A stretch of DNA of 64,000 nt, taken from the NCBI GenBank assembly GCA_017524725.1, contig JAFXUZ010000029.1, positions 105,672-169,671 on the forward strand, read 5' to 3'. Below the pieces are notes generated by a model, which saw only the letters and a program-made list of their open reading frames with translations, had not been told where the DNA came from and did no database searches. The DNA is from Clostridia bacterium. GTDB taxonomy: Bacteria > Bacillota > Clostridia > Christensenellales > Aristaeellaceae. The translations under genes and the position numbers were made by a program. Position 1 is the first letter of the stretch; the number at the start of each line of letters is the position of its first letter. This document shows, piece after piece, positions 31,468 through 41,538 of this stretch.

Positions 31468-34332
31468 ATGCGCAGAGGATTGGCTTTGCTGGCGGCGCTG
31501 GCTCTGCTGGTAAGCTGTGTCGCATGGGAAGCCCTGGCGGAAGACAACGTCCGCATGGGACGTACGGAGCCGCTGTATTCCCAGGTGCAGGCCGGGTATA
31601 CCCTGCCTGTGTACGTTAAGGAGCCAGTCGGCATTGAGACCGACCTGACGCTGGCCGTCGGGGACAGCGCCCAGGTGGACTTTACCGTGCCGGAGGACGG
31701 CCAGTACGAGATCTGGCTGACCTACATGAACACGACCCAGTCCACCCTGCCCACGGAGCTGATCGTGCGCCTGGACGGAGAGCTGCCTTTTTACGAAATG
31801 CGGCGCGTGAAGCTCAATTCCCTGTGGGTGGTGGAATCGGACGATATCCCCGTGGACCGTTACGGGAACCAGATCGCCCCGACGCCCGTGTCCGCCCGGA
31901 CGGAGCAGTCCGCAGGCATCACCGATTCCACGGCCCGGATCGATACGCCCTTCCTGTTTGAACTGAAACAGGGAAGCCACACCCTGACCCTGGAATGCCA
32001 GGACAGCGGAACGCACATCAGCGCCGTGACCCTGAAAGGTCGGGAAGAGCTGCCCGCCTACGCCGGGGAAAAGGCCCTGGGCGACGGCATGATCGTCATC
32101 GAAGGCGAAGACATTTACAGCCGCAGCAAATCCTCCATCCGTGGCGCGGGGGAATTCAACGCGGTCCTGACGCCCTACAGCATCGAACATCGGGTGCTCA
32201 ACCACCTGGACGGCGCTTCGTTCGATACGGCGGGGGACACCGTGACCTACGCTTTCAGGGCGGATAAGGCGGGCTGGTATAACCTGGACTTCCATTACCG
32301 TCAGGGCGTGAAGGCCGATTTTCCCGTGTTCCTTGATCTCCTGATCGACGGTTCCCTGCCCACGGAAGCGGCCAGGCGGGTCCACATGGATTATTCCACC
32401 TCCTTTGTCGATAAGACCGTCATGAACGGCGATACGCCCCAGACGTTCTATCTTTCCGAGGGGGACCATACCCTGTCCCTGCGCATCAACGGTGCGCCGC
32501 TGACGCCGGTGTATGAAATGATCGACCGGGTGCTGAGCGAGATCAACAACCTGAGCCTGGAGATCACCCGCCTGTCCGGCGGCAAGGCCGACCAGTACCG
32601 CAGCTACAACGTACGGGAATACATCCCGGATATCGAGGACCGGCTGAGCGGCTGGAGCCGGGACTGCGCCGATGCGGTGGAATATGTGAAGCAGTTTTCC
32701 TCCAACGGTTCGGGAAGCGCCTTTTCCAGCCTGACCCTGTGCTCGGACCAGCTGCGCAGGCTGGCGGAAAAGCCGGAGGACCTGCCCAGGCGCCTGTCTG
32801 AACTGTCCACCGGGTCCAATTCGGCCTCCCGCATGCTGGCCCAGCAATTGCAGGACATGGCCAATAACGACGTGTCCATAGACCAGATCATCTTCTATCA
32901 GGACGGGGCGAAGATCCCCTCCCGCGCCGGTTTCATGGAATCCGCCGGAAAGAGCGTGGAGCGCTTTGTTACTTCGTTCTCCAGCCAGGACTATGCCGCC
33001 GGTACGGGCAGGAACGGGCATCTGCAGGTGTGGATGGGCCGCAGCCGCCAGTACGTGGAGCTGGTGCAGAACCTGATCGATATGCAGTTCACTCCCCAGA
33101 CCGGCATCCAGGTGGACATTTCCCTGATGCCGGACGCCAACAAGCTGGTGCTTGCCAACGCGGCCGGCACGGCCCCGGACGTGGTGCTTTCCCTGCAGTA
33201 CGTGGTGCCCAGCTATCTGAATATCCGCGGCGCGCTGTATGACCTGACTCAGTTTGAGGACTTTGGCGAAGTAGCCCAGCGGTTCTCCTCGGGCCTGTTC
33301 ATTCCCTATACCCTGGGAGAGGGCGTGTACGCCATGCCGGAAACCGTCAACTTCTGGGTGATGTTCTACCGCAGGGATATCCTTGAGGCCCTGTCCATCG
33401 AAGTGCCGGACAGCATGGATGAAGTAAAGATGATCCTGCCCGAACTGCAGCGGCGGAACATGAACTTCTATTTCCCCACCGCCGGTATGAGCGGCATGAA
33501 GGTATTCCCCGGCACCCTGCCGCTGATCCTCCAGTCCGGCGGATCCATTTACGCCGATACGGTGAGCGACACCACCCTGGACAGCGACGAATCCCTGAAG
33601 GGCTTCAGGGAGATGACCGAGCTGTTCACTGTGTACAACATGCCCACCGACGTGCCTTCTCCCGGTTTTTATCAGCAGTTCCGGGACGGCACGCTGCCCA
33701 TCGGCATCGCGGACCTGGCTACCTACAATCTGCTGCTCAACGCCGCGCCGGAGCTGGATTCCCTGTGGGATATCGCCCTGTATCCGGGGCTTACCCGGGA
33801 TGACGGTACCGTGGAGCGCTGGACCACCGGCGGCGCGGAGACCATGGCTATCCTGTCCCAGACCGAAATGCCGGACAAGGCATGGACGTTCCTGAAATGG
33901 TGGAGCAGCGAAGAGGTGCAGGCGGAGTTCGGATCGCTTTTGCAGAGCACCTACGGCTCGGAATACATCTGGCCCACCGCGAACACCAACGCCTTTGCCA
34001 CCCTGCCCCTCAAGAGCGCCCATAAAAAGGTCATCATGGAACAGATGGAATGGATGACCGAAGCCCCCTGGGTGCTGGGTACGTACATGCTGGAGCGCGA
34101 GCTTTCCAACGCGTTCATCTCCGTGGTGGTGGACGGCGTGGACGCCCGCCGGGCCCTGGATACGGCGGTGAAGCGCATCAACCGCGAGACCTACCGCAAG
34201 CTGGAGGAGTTCGGCTACTACAAAGACGGAAAAATGCTGAAGGAATTCCCCACGCCTACCGTGGACATCGTGCAAAAGTACATTGACCAGTGGAACGCGG
34301 CCCATCCGGCCGGGGAGGAGGGACAGAGATGA
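31468..34332 (+). CDS. Large solute-binding protein with N-terminal carbohydrate-binding-like modules
   Basis: A 954-residue exported protein. The N-terminus can be read as a lipoprotein signal (LVSC, Cys17) or as a normal signal peptide cut after EALA. Two beta-sandwich modules resembling carbohydrate-binding domains follow (about 30-190 and 200-350, [10 protein letters not shown] and [12 protein letters not shown]), then a helical linker to about 510. The ABC sugar-binding (family 1) domain occupies about 510-940 with [32 protein letters not shown] and [16 protein letters not shown]. Usual binding proteins have 400-500 residues. The ATG at 31468 follows GGGAGG by eight bases. Its stop overlaps the permease start (ATGA). 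Feeds the permeases at 34329 and 35302. Confidence 0.85.
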   Translation: MRRGLALLAALALLVSCVAWEALAEDNVRMGRTEPLYSQVQAGYTLPVYVKEPVGIETDLTLAVGDSAQVDFTVPEDGQYEIWLTYMNTTQSTLPTELIVRLDGELPFYEMRRVKLNSLWVVESDDIPVDRYGNQIAPTPVSARTEQSAGITDSTARIDTPFLFELKQGSHTLTLECQDSGTHISAVTLKGREELPAYAGEKALGDGMIVIEGEDIYSRSKSSIRGAGEFNAVLTPYSIEHRVLNHLDGASFDTAGDTVTYAFRADKAGWYNLDFHYRQGVKADFPVFLDLLIDGSLPTEAARRVHMDYSTSFVDKTVMNGDTPQTFYLSEGDHTLSLRINGAPLTPVYEMIDRVLSEINNLSLEITRLSGGKADQYRSYNVREYIPDIEDRLSGWSRDCADAVEYVKQFSSNGSGSAFSSLTLCSDQLRRLAEKPEDLPRRLSELSTGSNSASRMLAQQLQDMANNDVSIDQIIFYQDGAKIPSRAGFMESAGKSVERFVTSFSSQDYAAGTGRNGHLQVWMGRSRQYVELVQNLIDMQFTPQTGIQVDISLMPDANKLVLANAAGTAPDVVLSLQYVVPSYLNIRGALYDLTQFEDFGEVAQRFSSGLFIPYTLGEGVYAMPETVNFWVMFYRRDILEALSIEVPDSMDEVKMILPELQRRNMNFYFPTAGMSGMKVFPGTLPLILQSGGSIYADTVSDTTLDSDESLKGFREMTELFTVYNMPTDVPSPGFYQQFRDGTLPIGIADLATYNLLLNAAPELDSLWDIALYPGLTRDDGTVERWTTGGAETMAILSQTEMPDKAWTFLKWWSSEEVQAEFGSLLQSTYGSEYIWPTANTNAFATLPLKSAHKKVIMEQMEWMTEAPWVLGTYMLERELSNAFISVVVDGVDARRALDTAVKRINRETYRKLEEFGYYKDGKMLKEFPTPTVDIVQKYIDQWNAAHPAGEEGQR

Positions 34333-35216
34333 GGACGAAAAAAAGCACGCCGTATCTGTTTCTGGCGCCTTATCTGATCCTGTTCCTGGTTTTCATCATT
34401 ATTCCGACGGTCATGGCCATCGGCCTTTCCTTCACCAACTACAACGCCGTGCAAACGCCGCAGTTCGTGGGCCTGACCAACTACATCAACCTTCTTACGC
34501 AGGACACCATTTTCCTGCAGTATGTTCTGCCAAACACCATCCTCTTTGCCGTGATCGTGGGACCGCTCGGATATCTGCTGGCGTTCTTCCTGGCCTGGTC
34601 CCTGAGCCAGCTGACAAGGCTGCCCCGCACCATTCTGGCGCTGATCATTTATTCCCCCTCCATGACCATGGGTGTCGCCATGACGGTCATGTGGCGGGTG
34701 GTGTTCCTGGGGGACCAGAGCGGCATCGCAAACTATGTGCTCACCCAGCTGGGGGTCATCACGGAACCCATCGTATGGATGCTGAACACCCAGTATATCC
34801 TGCCCATCGTCATCATCGTAGCGCTGTGGAGCAGCATGGGCGTCGGCTTCCTGGCCATGCTGGCGGGCCTTCTTAATATCAATGCGGAGCTGTATGAAGC
34901 CGGAGCCATCGACGGCATCAAGAACCGCATCCAGGAAGTGTTCTACATCACCATTCCCTCCATGAAGCCGCAGATGCTGTTCGGCGCGGTGATGAGCATC
35001 GTGGGCGCGTTCCAGGCGGGCAATATCGGCGTGATGCTCACCGGATCCAACCCCACCCCGGGCTATGCCGCCCAGCTGATGGTGAATCATATTGACGACT
35101 ATGGCTTCACCCGCTATGAAATGGGCTATGCCGCGGCCGTTTCCGTGGCGCTGCTGGCACTGATCTACGCGTTCTCCTTCGTGGCGCGCAAGCTGTTCGC
35201 TCCCAAAGACGAATGA
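34329..35216 (+). CDS. Sugar ABC importer permease, MalF-type (system 1)
   Basis: A 295-residue inner-membrane permease with six membrane segments. The coupling-helix motif that meets the ATPase is [21 protein letters not shown] (EAA loop) at about residue 190-210. It starts [17 protein letters not shown]. The ATG at 34329 overlaps the stop of the binding-protein gene by four bases, so translation is coupled. With the next permease it forms the channel of importer 1. No ATPase gene is in the locus; a shared MsmK-like ATPase elsewhere is expected. Confidence 0.93.
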   Translation: MRTKKSTPYLFLAPYLILFLVFIIIPTVMAIGLSFTNYNAVQTPQFVGLTNYINLLTQDTIFLQYVLPNTILFAVIVGPLGYLLAFFLAWSLSQLTRLPRTILALIIYSPSMTMGVAMTVMWRVVFLGDQSGIANYVLTQLGVITEPIVWMLNTQYILPIVIIVALWSSMGVGFLAMLAGLLNINAELYEAGAIDGIKNRIQEVFYITIPSMKPQMLFGAVMSIVGAFQAGNIGVMLTGSNPTPGYAAQLMVNHIDDYGFTRYEMGYAAAVSVALLALIYAFSFVARKLFAPKDE

Positions 35217-35301
35217 TCTTAAGACGGGACAGAACAAGGCAGAGGACAAACAGTCGGCTTCCCCGGAAAAACCATCTTTCCTACATAGGAGGTGTTGAAT
35301 C

Positions 35302-36168
35302 ATGGCGATCGGCGGCACGAAGGTGAACCCGAGCAAGTTTCACAAAAACCAGATCCCGCTGTATCTGTACCTGGTACCCATTGCGATCTTTATGGGCGCG
35401 CCCATCATCTACATTATCAATCACGCATTCAAGCCCATGGATGAGCTGTTCGCGTTCCCGCCCCGGTTCTTCGTATCCCATCCTTCCCTGGTCAATTTCC
35501 GCAACCTGTTCCAGACCACGGCGGGTTCCTCCATCCCCATCAGCCGTTACATTTTCAATTCCCTTGTGGTAACGCTGGCGGTGGTGCTTCTGTCCGTCCT
35601 GATCTCCACCATGGCGGGCTTTGCCCTCTCCAAGATGAATTTCAAGCTCAAGGGCCCCATCTTTGAGGTGAACAACATCGCCCTGATGTTCGTGGCCACG
35701 GCGGTGACCATCCCGCGCTACCTGACCATCAACACCCTGGGCATCCTGGATACCTATTTCGCGCATATCCTGCCCCTGATCGCAATGCCGGTGTGCCTGT
35801 TCCTGATCAAACAGTTCATCGACGGCGTACCCAATTCCCTGATCGAAGCGGCGCAGCTGGAGGGAGCGGGTTCCTTTACCATCTACCGCAAGATCATCAT
35901 TCCGCTGACCAAGCCCGCCATCGCCACCGGCGCGATCCTGGCTTTCCAGAGCGTGTGGACGAATGTGGAGACCTCCAACCTGTTCACCTCCGCCGAGGGC
36001 ATCCGCACCCTGCCTTTCTACATGAACACGCTCACCTCCGTGGGCTCCGTTCAGGGCCAGGGCATGGCCGCCGCCGCCGCGCTGATCATGTTTGTTCCCA
36101 ACCTGCTCCTGTTCATCGTGATGCAGTCCAGCGTCATGAACACCATGGCCTATTCCGGCATCAAGTAA
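35302..36168 (+). CDS. Sugar ABC importer permease, MalG-type (system 1)
   Basis: A 288-residue permease with six membrane segments and the EAA loop EAAQLEGAGSFTIYRKIIIPLTKPA at about residue 185-205. The N-terminus has a hydrophobic segment after LYLYLVP. AGGAGG precedes the ATG at 35302, with an 85-base gap from the first permease. Partner of the gene at 34329. The next gene follows after 12 bases. Confidence 0.93.
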   Translation: MAIGGTKVNPSKFHKNQIPLYLYLVPIAIFMGAPIIYIINHAFKPMDELFAFPPRFFVSHPSLVNFRNLFQTTAGSSIPISRYIFNSLVVTLAVVLLSVLISTMAGFALSKMNFKLKGPIFEVNNIALMFVATAVTIPRYLTINTLGILDTYFAHILPLIAMPVCLFLIKQFIDGVPNSLIEAAQLEGAGSFTIYRKIIIPLTKPAIATGAILAFQSVWTNVETSNLFTSAEGIRTLPFYMNTLTSVGSVQGQGMAAAAALIMFVPNLLLFIVMQSSVMNTMAYSGIK

Positions 36169-36180
36169 GGAGGAGAAGCA

Positions 36181-38223
36181 ATGCGAAAGAAAGGTCTTGC
36201 GCTTCTCCTGCTTGGGATCCTGCTGATCCTGCAGGCCGGAAGCGCCCTGGCTTCGGTGCCGTACCGGACGTTCACTCTGGGCGAGAACGGGACCCTGGTG
36301 CAGACCCAGGCCGCCTATGAACCCATCCGCTCCATGACCCGCTTCGGGGAGACCACTTTAAAAAACCCCGCGGACATGCGCCTGGGCCCCGACGGCAACC
36401 TGTATATCGCCGACGACGGCAACAACCGCATCCTGGTCATCACCCAGAGCGGCGAATACGTGAAGGAGATCGGCAACAAGAAAAGCCTTAAATCCTGTCA
36501 GGGCGTATTCGTGGACGATGACCTGAACGTATTCGTTGCCGACGAAAAGGCCCGGGCCGTGGTAGTGTTCGATCAGAACGGAAAGGAGATCCGGTCCTAT
36601 ACCAAGCCCACCGACACTCCCCTGTTTGGGGAAAGCGCGGCGTTCAAGCCCAACAAGATCGTGCTGGACAAGCGCGGCAACCTGTATATCGCCTCTACGG
36701 GCAACACCAACGGCATCGTACAGCTGAGCCCGGTGGGCAACGGTGAATTCCTGGGCTACTACGGCGCCAACCAGAGCCGCGTCACCTGGATCACCGCCAT
36801 CCGCCGCAAGATCATGAGCGAGGACCAGCTGAAAATGCAGGCGGACGTGGTGCCCACTTCCGTTAAAAACCTGGCCATAGACGAAAAGGGCATGGTGTAC
36901 ACCGTTTCCGAATCGGAAAACGCCACACTGCGCCGCCTGAACGTGGCGGGCAGCAACACCCTGACCATCGATTTCAACACCGAGCGCACCACCGCCGTGG
37001 CGGTGAACAGCTTCGGCTCCATCTTTACGGCCAACAAAGACGGCTATATCATGGAGTATACCTCCGAGGGAAACACCCTGTTCTATTTCGGGGCCACCGA
37101 TACCGGCGACCAGCGGGTGGGCACCTTCAAGTCCGTCACGGGACTGGCGGTGACCGATGATTATACCATCTTTGTGCTGGATGAGATCCTCAACAGCGTG
37201 CAGGTGATGCAGGCCACGGAATTCACCGATCTGGTGCACCGGGCGTTCACCCTGTTCCAGGACGGCAAATACGCGGAATCGAAGGTGCCGTGGACCGAAG
37301 TGCTGCGCATGAACAGCCTGTTCACTTACGCATCCACCGGCCTTGGCGAAGCGCTGTACCGGGAGGGCAATTTTGACGAGGCGCTGACTTCCTTCCGCAA
37401 CGGCGGCAACCGGAAGGGCTACTCCGACGCTTTCTGGGAGCTGCGTTCCGACTGGCTGCACAGGAACCTTGGCATGATCCTGATCGTCATCGTCGCGGCG
37501 GCGCTTGCGCTCAAGATCCTGGGGATGGCGGATAAAAAGTTCCGCTTCATGGCGCCCGTGCGCACGGTGACCGGCAGGATCAGGGATCTGACGATCCTAA
37601 AGCAGGTGGGATGGTGCTTTAACATGATGCGCAATCCCTTTGACTGCAGCTATGGCATCAAAAAGGAAAAGCGCTCATCCCTGGCGGCTGCGGCCATCAT
37701 TGTGGTGCTGTTCTTCATCCTGCAGGTCGCCAACAAGTATTTTTCCGGTTTCCTGTTCAAAACGGTCCGGGAAGGCGAGTATGAGCTTTTGCGCGACGCT
37801 GCGCTGACCTTCGGGGCCTTCCTGCTGCTGACTGTCTGCTGCTATCTGGTGTGCACCATCAAGGACGGCGAGGCCAGGTTCAGGGATATCGTGATCGGCG
37901 GCGCGGCCGCGCTGACCCCCATGCTCATCGCACTGCCCATCCGCCTGGTCCTCAGCAGGGTGGTCACCTTCAACGAGCAGTTCTTCCTGACACTGCTGGA
38001 CGTGGTGGCCTACGGGTTCACGGGGATCCTGATCGTGCTGGCGATCATGTATCTGAACGACTACACCTTCAAAAAGACCATTGCCATCATCGTTATTACC
38101 CTGTTTACCGTGCTGGTCACCGTGGCGCTGCTGTTTGTGGTGTACGTGCTGATCGGCCAGCTGATCGACTTCGTTTCCTCGATCTACGGAGAGGTGGTGT
38201 ATCGCTTTGTCAGGAAGGTTTAA
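36181..38223 (+). CDS. NHL-propeller, TPR and Yip1-domain membrane protein
   Basis: A 680-residue protein of unknown function. A signal peptide (about 1-24) leads to an NHL-repeat beta-propeller of about 300 residues (ADMRLGPDGNLYIADDGNNRILV, FKPNKIVLDKRGNLYIAS, ITGL-like blades). A short TPR-like part at about 345-410 follows (LFQDGKYAESKVPW, LGEALYREGNFDEALTSF). A membrane segment near 430 and a Yip1-like domain with four or five membrane segments (about 480-675) complete it. The propeller should face outside. It is read together with the importers: GGAGG precedes the ATG, and the stop overlaps the next gene by 17 bases. It may help assemble or gate the uptake complex; that is inference. 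Confidence 0.78.
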   Translation: MRKKGLALLLLGILLILQAGSALASVPYRTFTLGENGTLVQTQAAYEPIRSMTRFGETTLKNPADMRLGPDGNLYIADDGNNRILVITQSGEYVKEIGNKKSLKSCQGVFVDDDLNVFVADEKARAVVVFDQNGKEIRSYTKPTDTPLFGESAAFKPNKIVLDKRGNLYIASTGNTNGIVQLSPVGNGEFLGYYGANQSRVTWITAIRRKIMSEDQLKMQADVVPTSVKNLAIDEKGMVYTVSESENATLRRLNVAGSNTLTIDFNTERTTAVAVNSFGSIFTANKDGYIMEYTSEGNTLFYFGATDTGDQRVGTFKSVTGLAVTDDYTIFVLDEILNSVQVMQATEFTDLVHRAFTLFQDGKYAESKVPWTEVLRMNSLFTYASTGLGEALYREGNFDEALTSFRNGGNRKGYSDAFWELRSDWLHRNLGMILIVIVAAALALKILGMADKKFRFMAPVRTVTGRIRDLTILKQVGWCFNMMRNPFDCSYGIKKEKRSSLAAAAIIVVLFFILQVANKYFSGFLFKTVREGEYELLRDAALTFGAFLLLTVCCYLVCTIKDGEARFRDIVIGGAAALTPMLIALPIRLVLSRVVTFNEQFFLTLLDVVAYGFTGILIVLAIMYLNDYTFKKTIAIIVITLFTVLVTVALLFVVYVLIGQLIDFVSSIYGEVVYRFVRKV

Positions 38224-40429
38224 GCTGATCTTGGCGCTGATGCTGGCGCTTATCCTCTTGTCCGGCCTGGGCATTGCGGCCATGGCGGAGGAAACAGAGG
38301 ACGCTCCTGCGAACACCGACACCGCCCCGGCGGAGGAAAGCGCCGCTGCCCTTCCTCCCGAATACAAACTGGCGGCACAGTCTTCCCGGTTCAATCTGTA
38401 TGTACGGGAGGATACCCTGGCCATCATCCTGGAAAGCAGGGCGAACGGCAGCCTGCTCTGTTCCACGGTGCAGAATCCCGATGATTTCAAGGACCAGGCC
38501 GCATGGAAGGGTTTTTATCAGAGCGGCATCGTGATGGAATTCATCGAGGATGTGAAGAGCACCAACACCCAGGCGGATTTCATCAATATGGAAGCCGTCG
38601 TATCGGTGGAATATCTTGAAAACGGCTTTTCCGCCGACGTACTTTTCCCCGCCTACGGGGTGGGCTACAGCGCCGTGGTGACCCTGGACGAAAGCTGCCT
38701 GACGGTGACGATCCCCCAGGATAAGATCATTAACGGAGAAACTGACGGGCACCGTTATACCGTATCCACTTTCACTCTCTACCCGTTCCTGGGCTACAGC
38801 GTGCTGGGTCAGGACGAGGGCTATATGATCATACCCGACGGGCAGGGGGCGCTGATCGAATTGAAGGACAATGAGAAGCGCTTCTCCTCTCCCTTCGACC
38901 GTCCCGTGTACGGCACCAACATCGGCATCGAAGATACGGTCAATTCCCGCTGGACCGTGGGCTCCGAACCGGTGATCATGCCGGTGTTCGGCATGGTGCA
39001 TACGGCCAAACAGATCGGCTTCCTGGGCGTGATCGAGCAGGGAGACAATGCCGCCCGCATCCGCGCCTATCCCAACGGAGCCAATAACCTGAACTTTGAC
39101 TGGGTCAGCGCCAAATACACCTATCGCATGGTGTACAAGCAGCCCACAGGCCCTTCCTCCGGCGCGGTGGACATGCTGACGGAAGATACCCGGCGCTTTG
39201 ATATCGTGCAGCATTTCCTGCTGGCGGACGGTGAGGACGCCACGTATGCCGGTCTGGCCTGCGCCTGGCGGGATTATATGGAGGAAAAAGGTTTCTTTGC
39301 CCATGCGGACACGGAACGCCCCTTTGACGTGGAAGTGGACTTCCTGGGGGTCGAAAGGGAAAACGACGTGCTTGGCAAGACGGACGTGGTCATGACCTCC
39401 TTCCAGCAGGCGGGTGAGATCCTGGAATCCATGAAGACCGACGGAGTGGACCACGCTTCGGTGGTATTTCGCGGCTGGCAGTCGAACGGGCTTACCGGCG
39501 GCGTTCCCACTTCCTACAGTCCGGCGGGGTCCCTGGGCGGCGGAGGCGGCCTGGAAGCGCTGAACAGAAAATGCACGGGCCTGGGCATGGGCTTTTCCCT
39601 GGAGGCCGATTTCCTTTCACTGAACACCGAGACCCATCCCACCCTGACCTATTCCGCCTTTAAGAAGATCACCAGCCAGACCTGGAGCCGTCCCACCTTC
39701 GGGCCGGTGTACGCCACCATGTACTACCTGGCCCCGGAGCGTTCCAAAGCCGTTGCCGGGGACACCCTGAACGCCATGAGTTCCGCCGGGATCCCCGGCG
39801 TTCAGCTGACAGGAATCACCCAGCTGATGGCAGACTACTATTACCAGAACCACTATCAGGAATCCGGAAAACTGGCGCAGGCCTATCGGGACATCGCAGC
39901 CCTGGCCGCAAAGGATTTCAGCGTGACGCTGAAATCGGCCAACGCCTATCTGTGGCCCTATGCCGGCGCCCTGAACGACCTGCCCGTGACCGGCTCCGAT
40001 TACGCGTATGTATCACGGGACGTGCCGCTTCTGGCCATCGCCCTGTCCGGGAAAATGCCGGCTTACCTGGAATATGTGAATTTCCAGGCCAACGCGCACA
40101 AATTCTTCCTGCGCCTGGCAGAGCAGGGCACGCGTCCATGTTTCCTTTTGACCATGGAGGATCCCATCAAGCTGCAGAACACCAATTCTTCCGACATCTA
40201 TTCCGCCCGCTGGGATCTGTACCGGGTCACGCTGGCCATGTGGTATTCCCAGCTGAAAGAGCTGCACCGGGACATTGACGGAGCGTCCATTGTCGCCCAC
40301 GATATGGCGGGCGACATCACCCGGGTGACCTGGAGCAACGGAGTGAAGGTTTACCTGAATTATGGGGAGACCGCCGGCGAGATGGACGGCGTCGCGCTGG
40401 AACCCATGACCTGGAAGGCGGTGAACTGA
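38207..40429 (+). CDS. Secreted DUF5696-like protein of sugar-uptake loci
   Basis: A 740-residue exported protein. The signal peptide is about 1-26 (LILALMLALILLSG). An N-terminal beta-sandwich-like part (YKLAAQSSRFNLYVREDTLAI, GYMIIPDGQGALIELK) is followed by a barrel-like region with VDHASVVFRGWQSNGLTGG, ANAYLWPYAGALNDLP and a C-terminal NGVKVYLNYGET. This resembles proteins annotated DUF5696, which accompany sugar importers in Firmicutes; glycosidase activity is suspected for its barrel but unproven. The TTG start at 38207, nine bases after GAGGTGG and overlapping the preceding gene, is my choice; TTG 38231 or ATG 38240 are alternatives. Confidence 0.72.
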   Translation: MSGRFKLILALMLALILLSGLGIAAMAEETEDAPANTDTAPAEESAAALPPEYKLAAQSSRFNLYVREDTLAIILESRANGSLLCSTVQNPDDFKDQAAWKGFYQSGIVMEFIEDVKSTNTQADFINMEAVVSVEYLENGFSADVLFPAYGVGYSAVVTLDESCLTVTIPQDKIINGETDGHRYTVSTFTLYPFLGYSVLGQDEGYMIIPDGQGALIELKDNEKRFSSPFDRPVYGTNIGIEDTVNSRWTVGSEPVIMPVFGMVHTAKQIGFLGVIEQGDNAARIRAYPNGANNLNFDWVSAKYTYRMVYKQPTGPSSGAVDMLTEDTRRFDIVQHFLLADGEDATYAGLACAWRDYMEEKGFFAHADTERPFDVEVDFLGVERENDVLGKTDVVMTSFQQAGEILESMKTDGVDHASVVFRGWQSNGLTGGVPTSYSPAGSLGGGGGLEALNRKCTGLGMGFSLEADFLSLNTETHPTLTYSAFKKITSQTWSRPTFGPVYATMYYLAPERSKAVAGDTLNAMSSAGIPGVQLTGITQLMADYYYQNHYQESGKLAQAYRDIAALAAKDFSVTLKSANAYLWPYAGALNDLPVTGSDYAYVSRDVPLLAIALSGKMPAYLEYVNFQANAHKFFLRLAEQGTRPCFLLTMEDPIKLQNTNSSDIYSARWDLYRVTLAMWYSQLKELHRDIDGASIVAHDMAGDITRVTWSNGVKVYLNYGETAGEMDGVALEPMTWKAVN

Positions 40430-40431
40430 GC

Positions 40432-41538
40432 ATGGGAAACTGGCTGTATGAAAAGGTTTTGCCCCTCCTGGAGTATATTCCTTATGTGCTGCTGGGCTGC
40501 GTATGCCTGGCGCTGATCGCGGCGCTGATCTACGCGCTGGTGCGCTCGTCGCAGAAAAAGCCCGTGCAGCGCTTCATCCGGGAATCCCTTTGGGGCTATT
40601 TCTTCATCTTTCCATGGATGGTGGGCATCTGTATCTTTTTTCTCAGCGGCGTCGCCGATTCCCTGCTGTATTCCTTCTATAACCTGAAGCTGGACAACGG
40701 ACTTCAGCTGATCCCCCTGACCGGGGAAGACGCCGCGGGAAACGTGGTATACACCCCCCTGGCCAACTACATCTCCGTATTCAACAAGGAGCTCAATTAC
40801 CCCGTCACCCTGGCGAATTTCGCCGTGGGCCTGATCCTGCAGCTTCCCGTCATCATCGCGTTCTCCCTGATCATCGCGCTGATGCTCAACGGGAAGATCC
40901 GGGGCCGCGGCTTCTTCCGCACCATCTTCTTCCTGCCTGTGATCATCGCCACGGGCCCCGTCATGAACCAGCTGACCGCCCAGGGCGTGTCCAGCGTGCC
41001 CATGGTGAGCCAGAACGTGATCACCTCCGTGCTCTCGGGCATGCCGGAATTCATCTCCACGCCCATCAGCGATCTGTTTTCACAATTGATCCTGATCCTG
41101 TGGAATTCGGGCATCCAGATCCTGATCTTCCTTGCGGGATTGCAGAAGGTGCCCACGGCCATGTATGAAGCGGCCAAGATCGACGGCGCCTCCGGATGGG
41201 AGACCTTCTGGAAGATCACCCTTCCCACACTGCGCTCCATGATCCTGCTCAATTCCATCTATACCGTCGTTACCCTGGCCACCGGCAGCACCAACCCCAT
41301 CATCGATCTGATCTACAACGCCACCTACGCGGTCACCAAGGGTTATTCCTACGCTGCGGCCATGACCTGGATGTACACCGTCATTGTGGCGGTCCTCCTG
41401 CTGATCACGTTCCTGATCATCAGGGAAAAGAAGGAAAAGAAGAGCAAAGACATCTGGCGGCGGGATGTGGAAAGCGCCAGGCGCGGCATGCAGAGCAAAA
41501 AGGTGCAGAAACTTCTGGAAAGGAGGAAGGCGGCATGA
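40432..41538 (+). CDS. Sugar ABC importer permease, MalF-type (system 2)
   Basis: A 368-residue permease, longer than system 1 because of an N-terminal membrane segment and linker (about 10-50) before the core. The EAA loop is EAAKIDGASGWETFWKITLPTL near residue 245-265. A charged C-terminal tail (KKEKKSKDIWRRDVESARRG) lies in the cytosol. It starts three bases after the DUF5696 stop codon and its own stop overlaps the next ATG by four bases. Forms importer 2 with the gene at 41535. Confidence 0.93.
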   Translation: MGNWLYEKVLPLLEYIPYVLLGCVCLALIAALIYALVRSSQKKPVQRFIRESLWGYFFIFPWMVGICIFFLSGVADSLLYSFYNLKLDNGLQLIPLTGEDAAGNVVYTPLANYISVFNKELNYPVTLANFAVGLILQLPVIIAFSLIIALMLNGKIRGRGFFRTIFFLPVIIATGPVMNQLTAQGVSSVPMVSQNVITSVLSGMPEFISTPISDLFSQLILILWNSGIQILIFLAGLQKVPTAMYEAAKIDGASGWETFWKITLPTLRSMILLNSIYTVVTLATGSTNPIIDLIYNATYAVTKGYSYAAAMTWMYTVIVAVLLLITFLIIREKKEKKSKDIWRRDVESARRGMQSKKVQKLLERRKAA

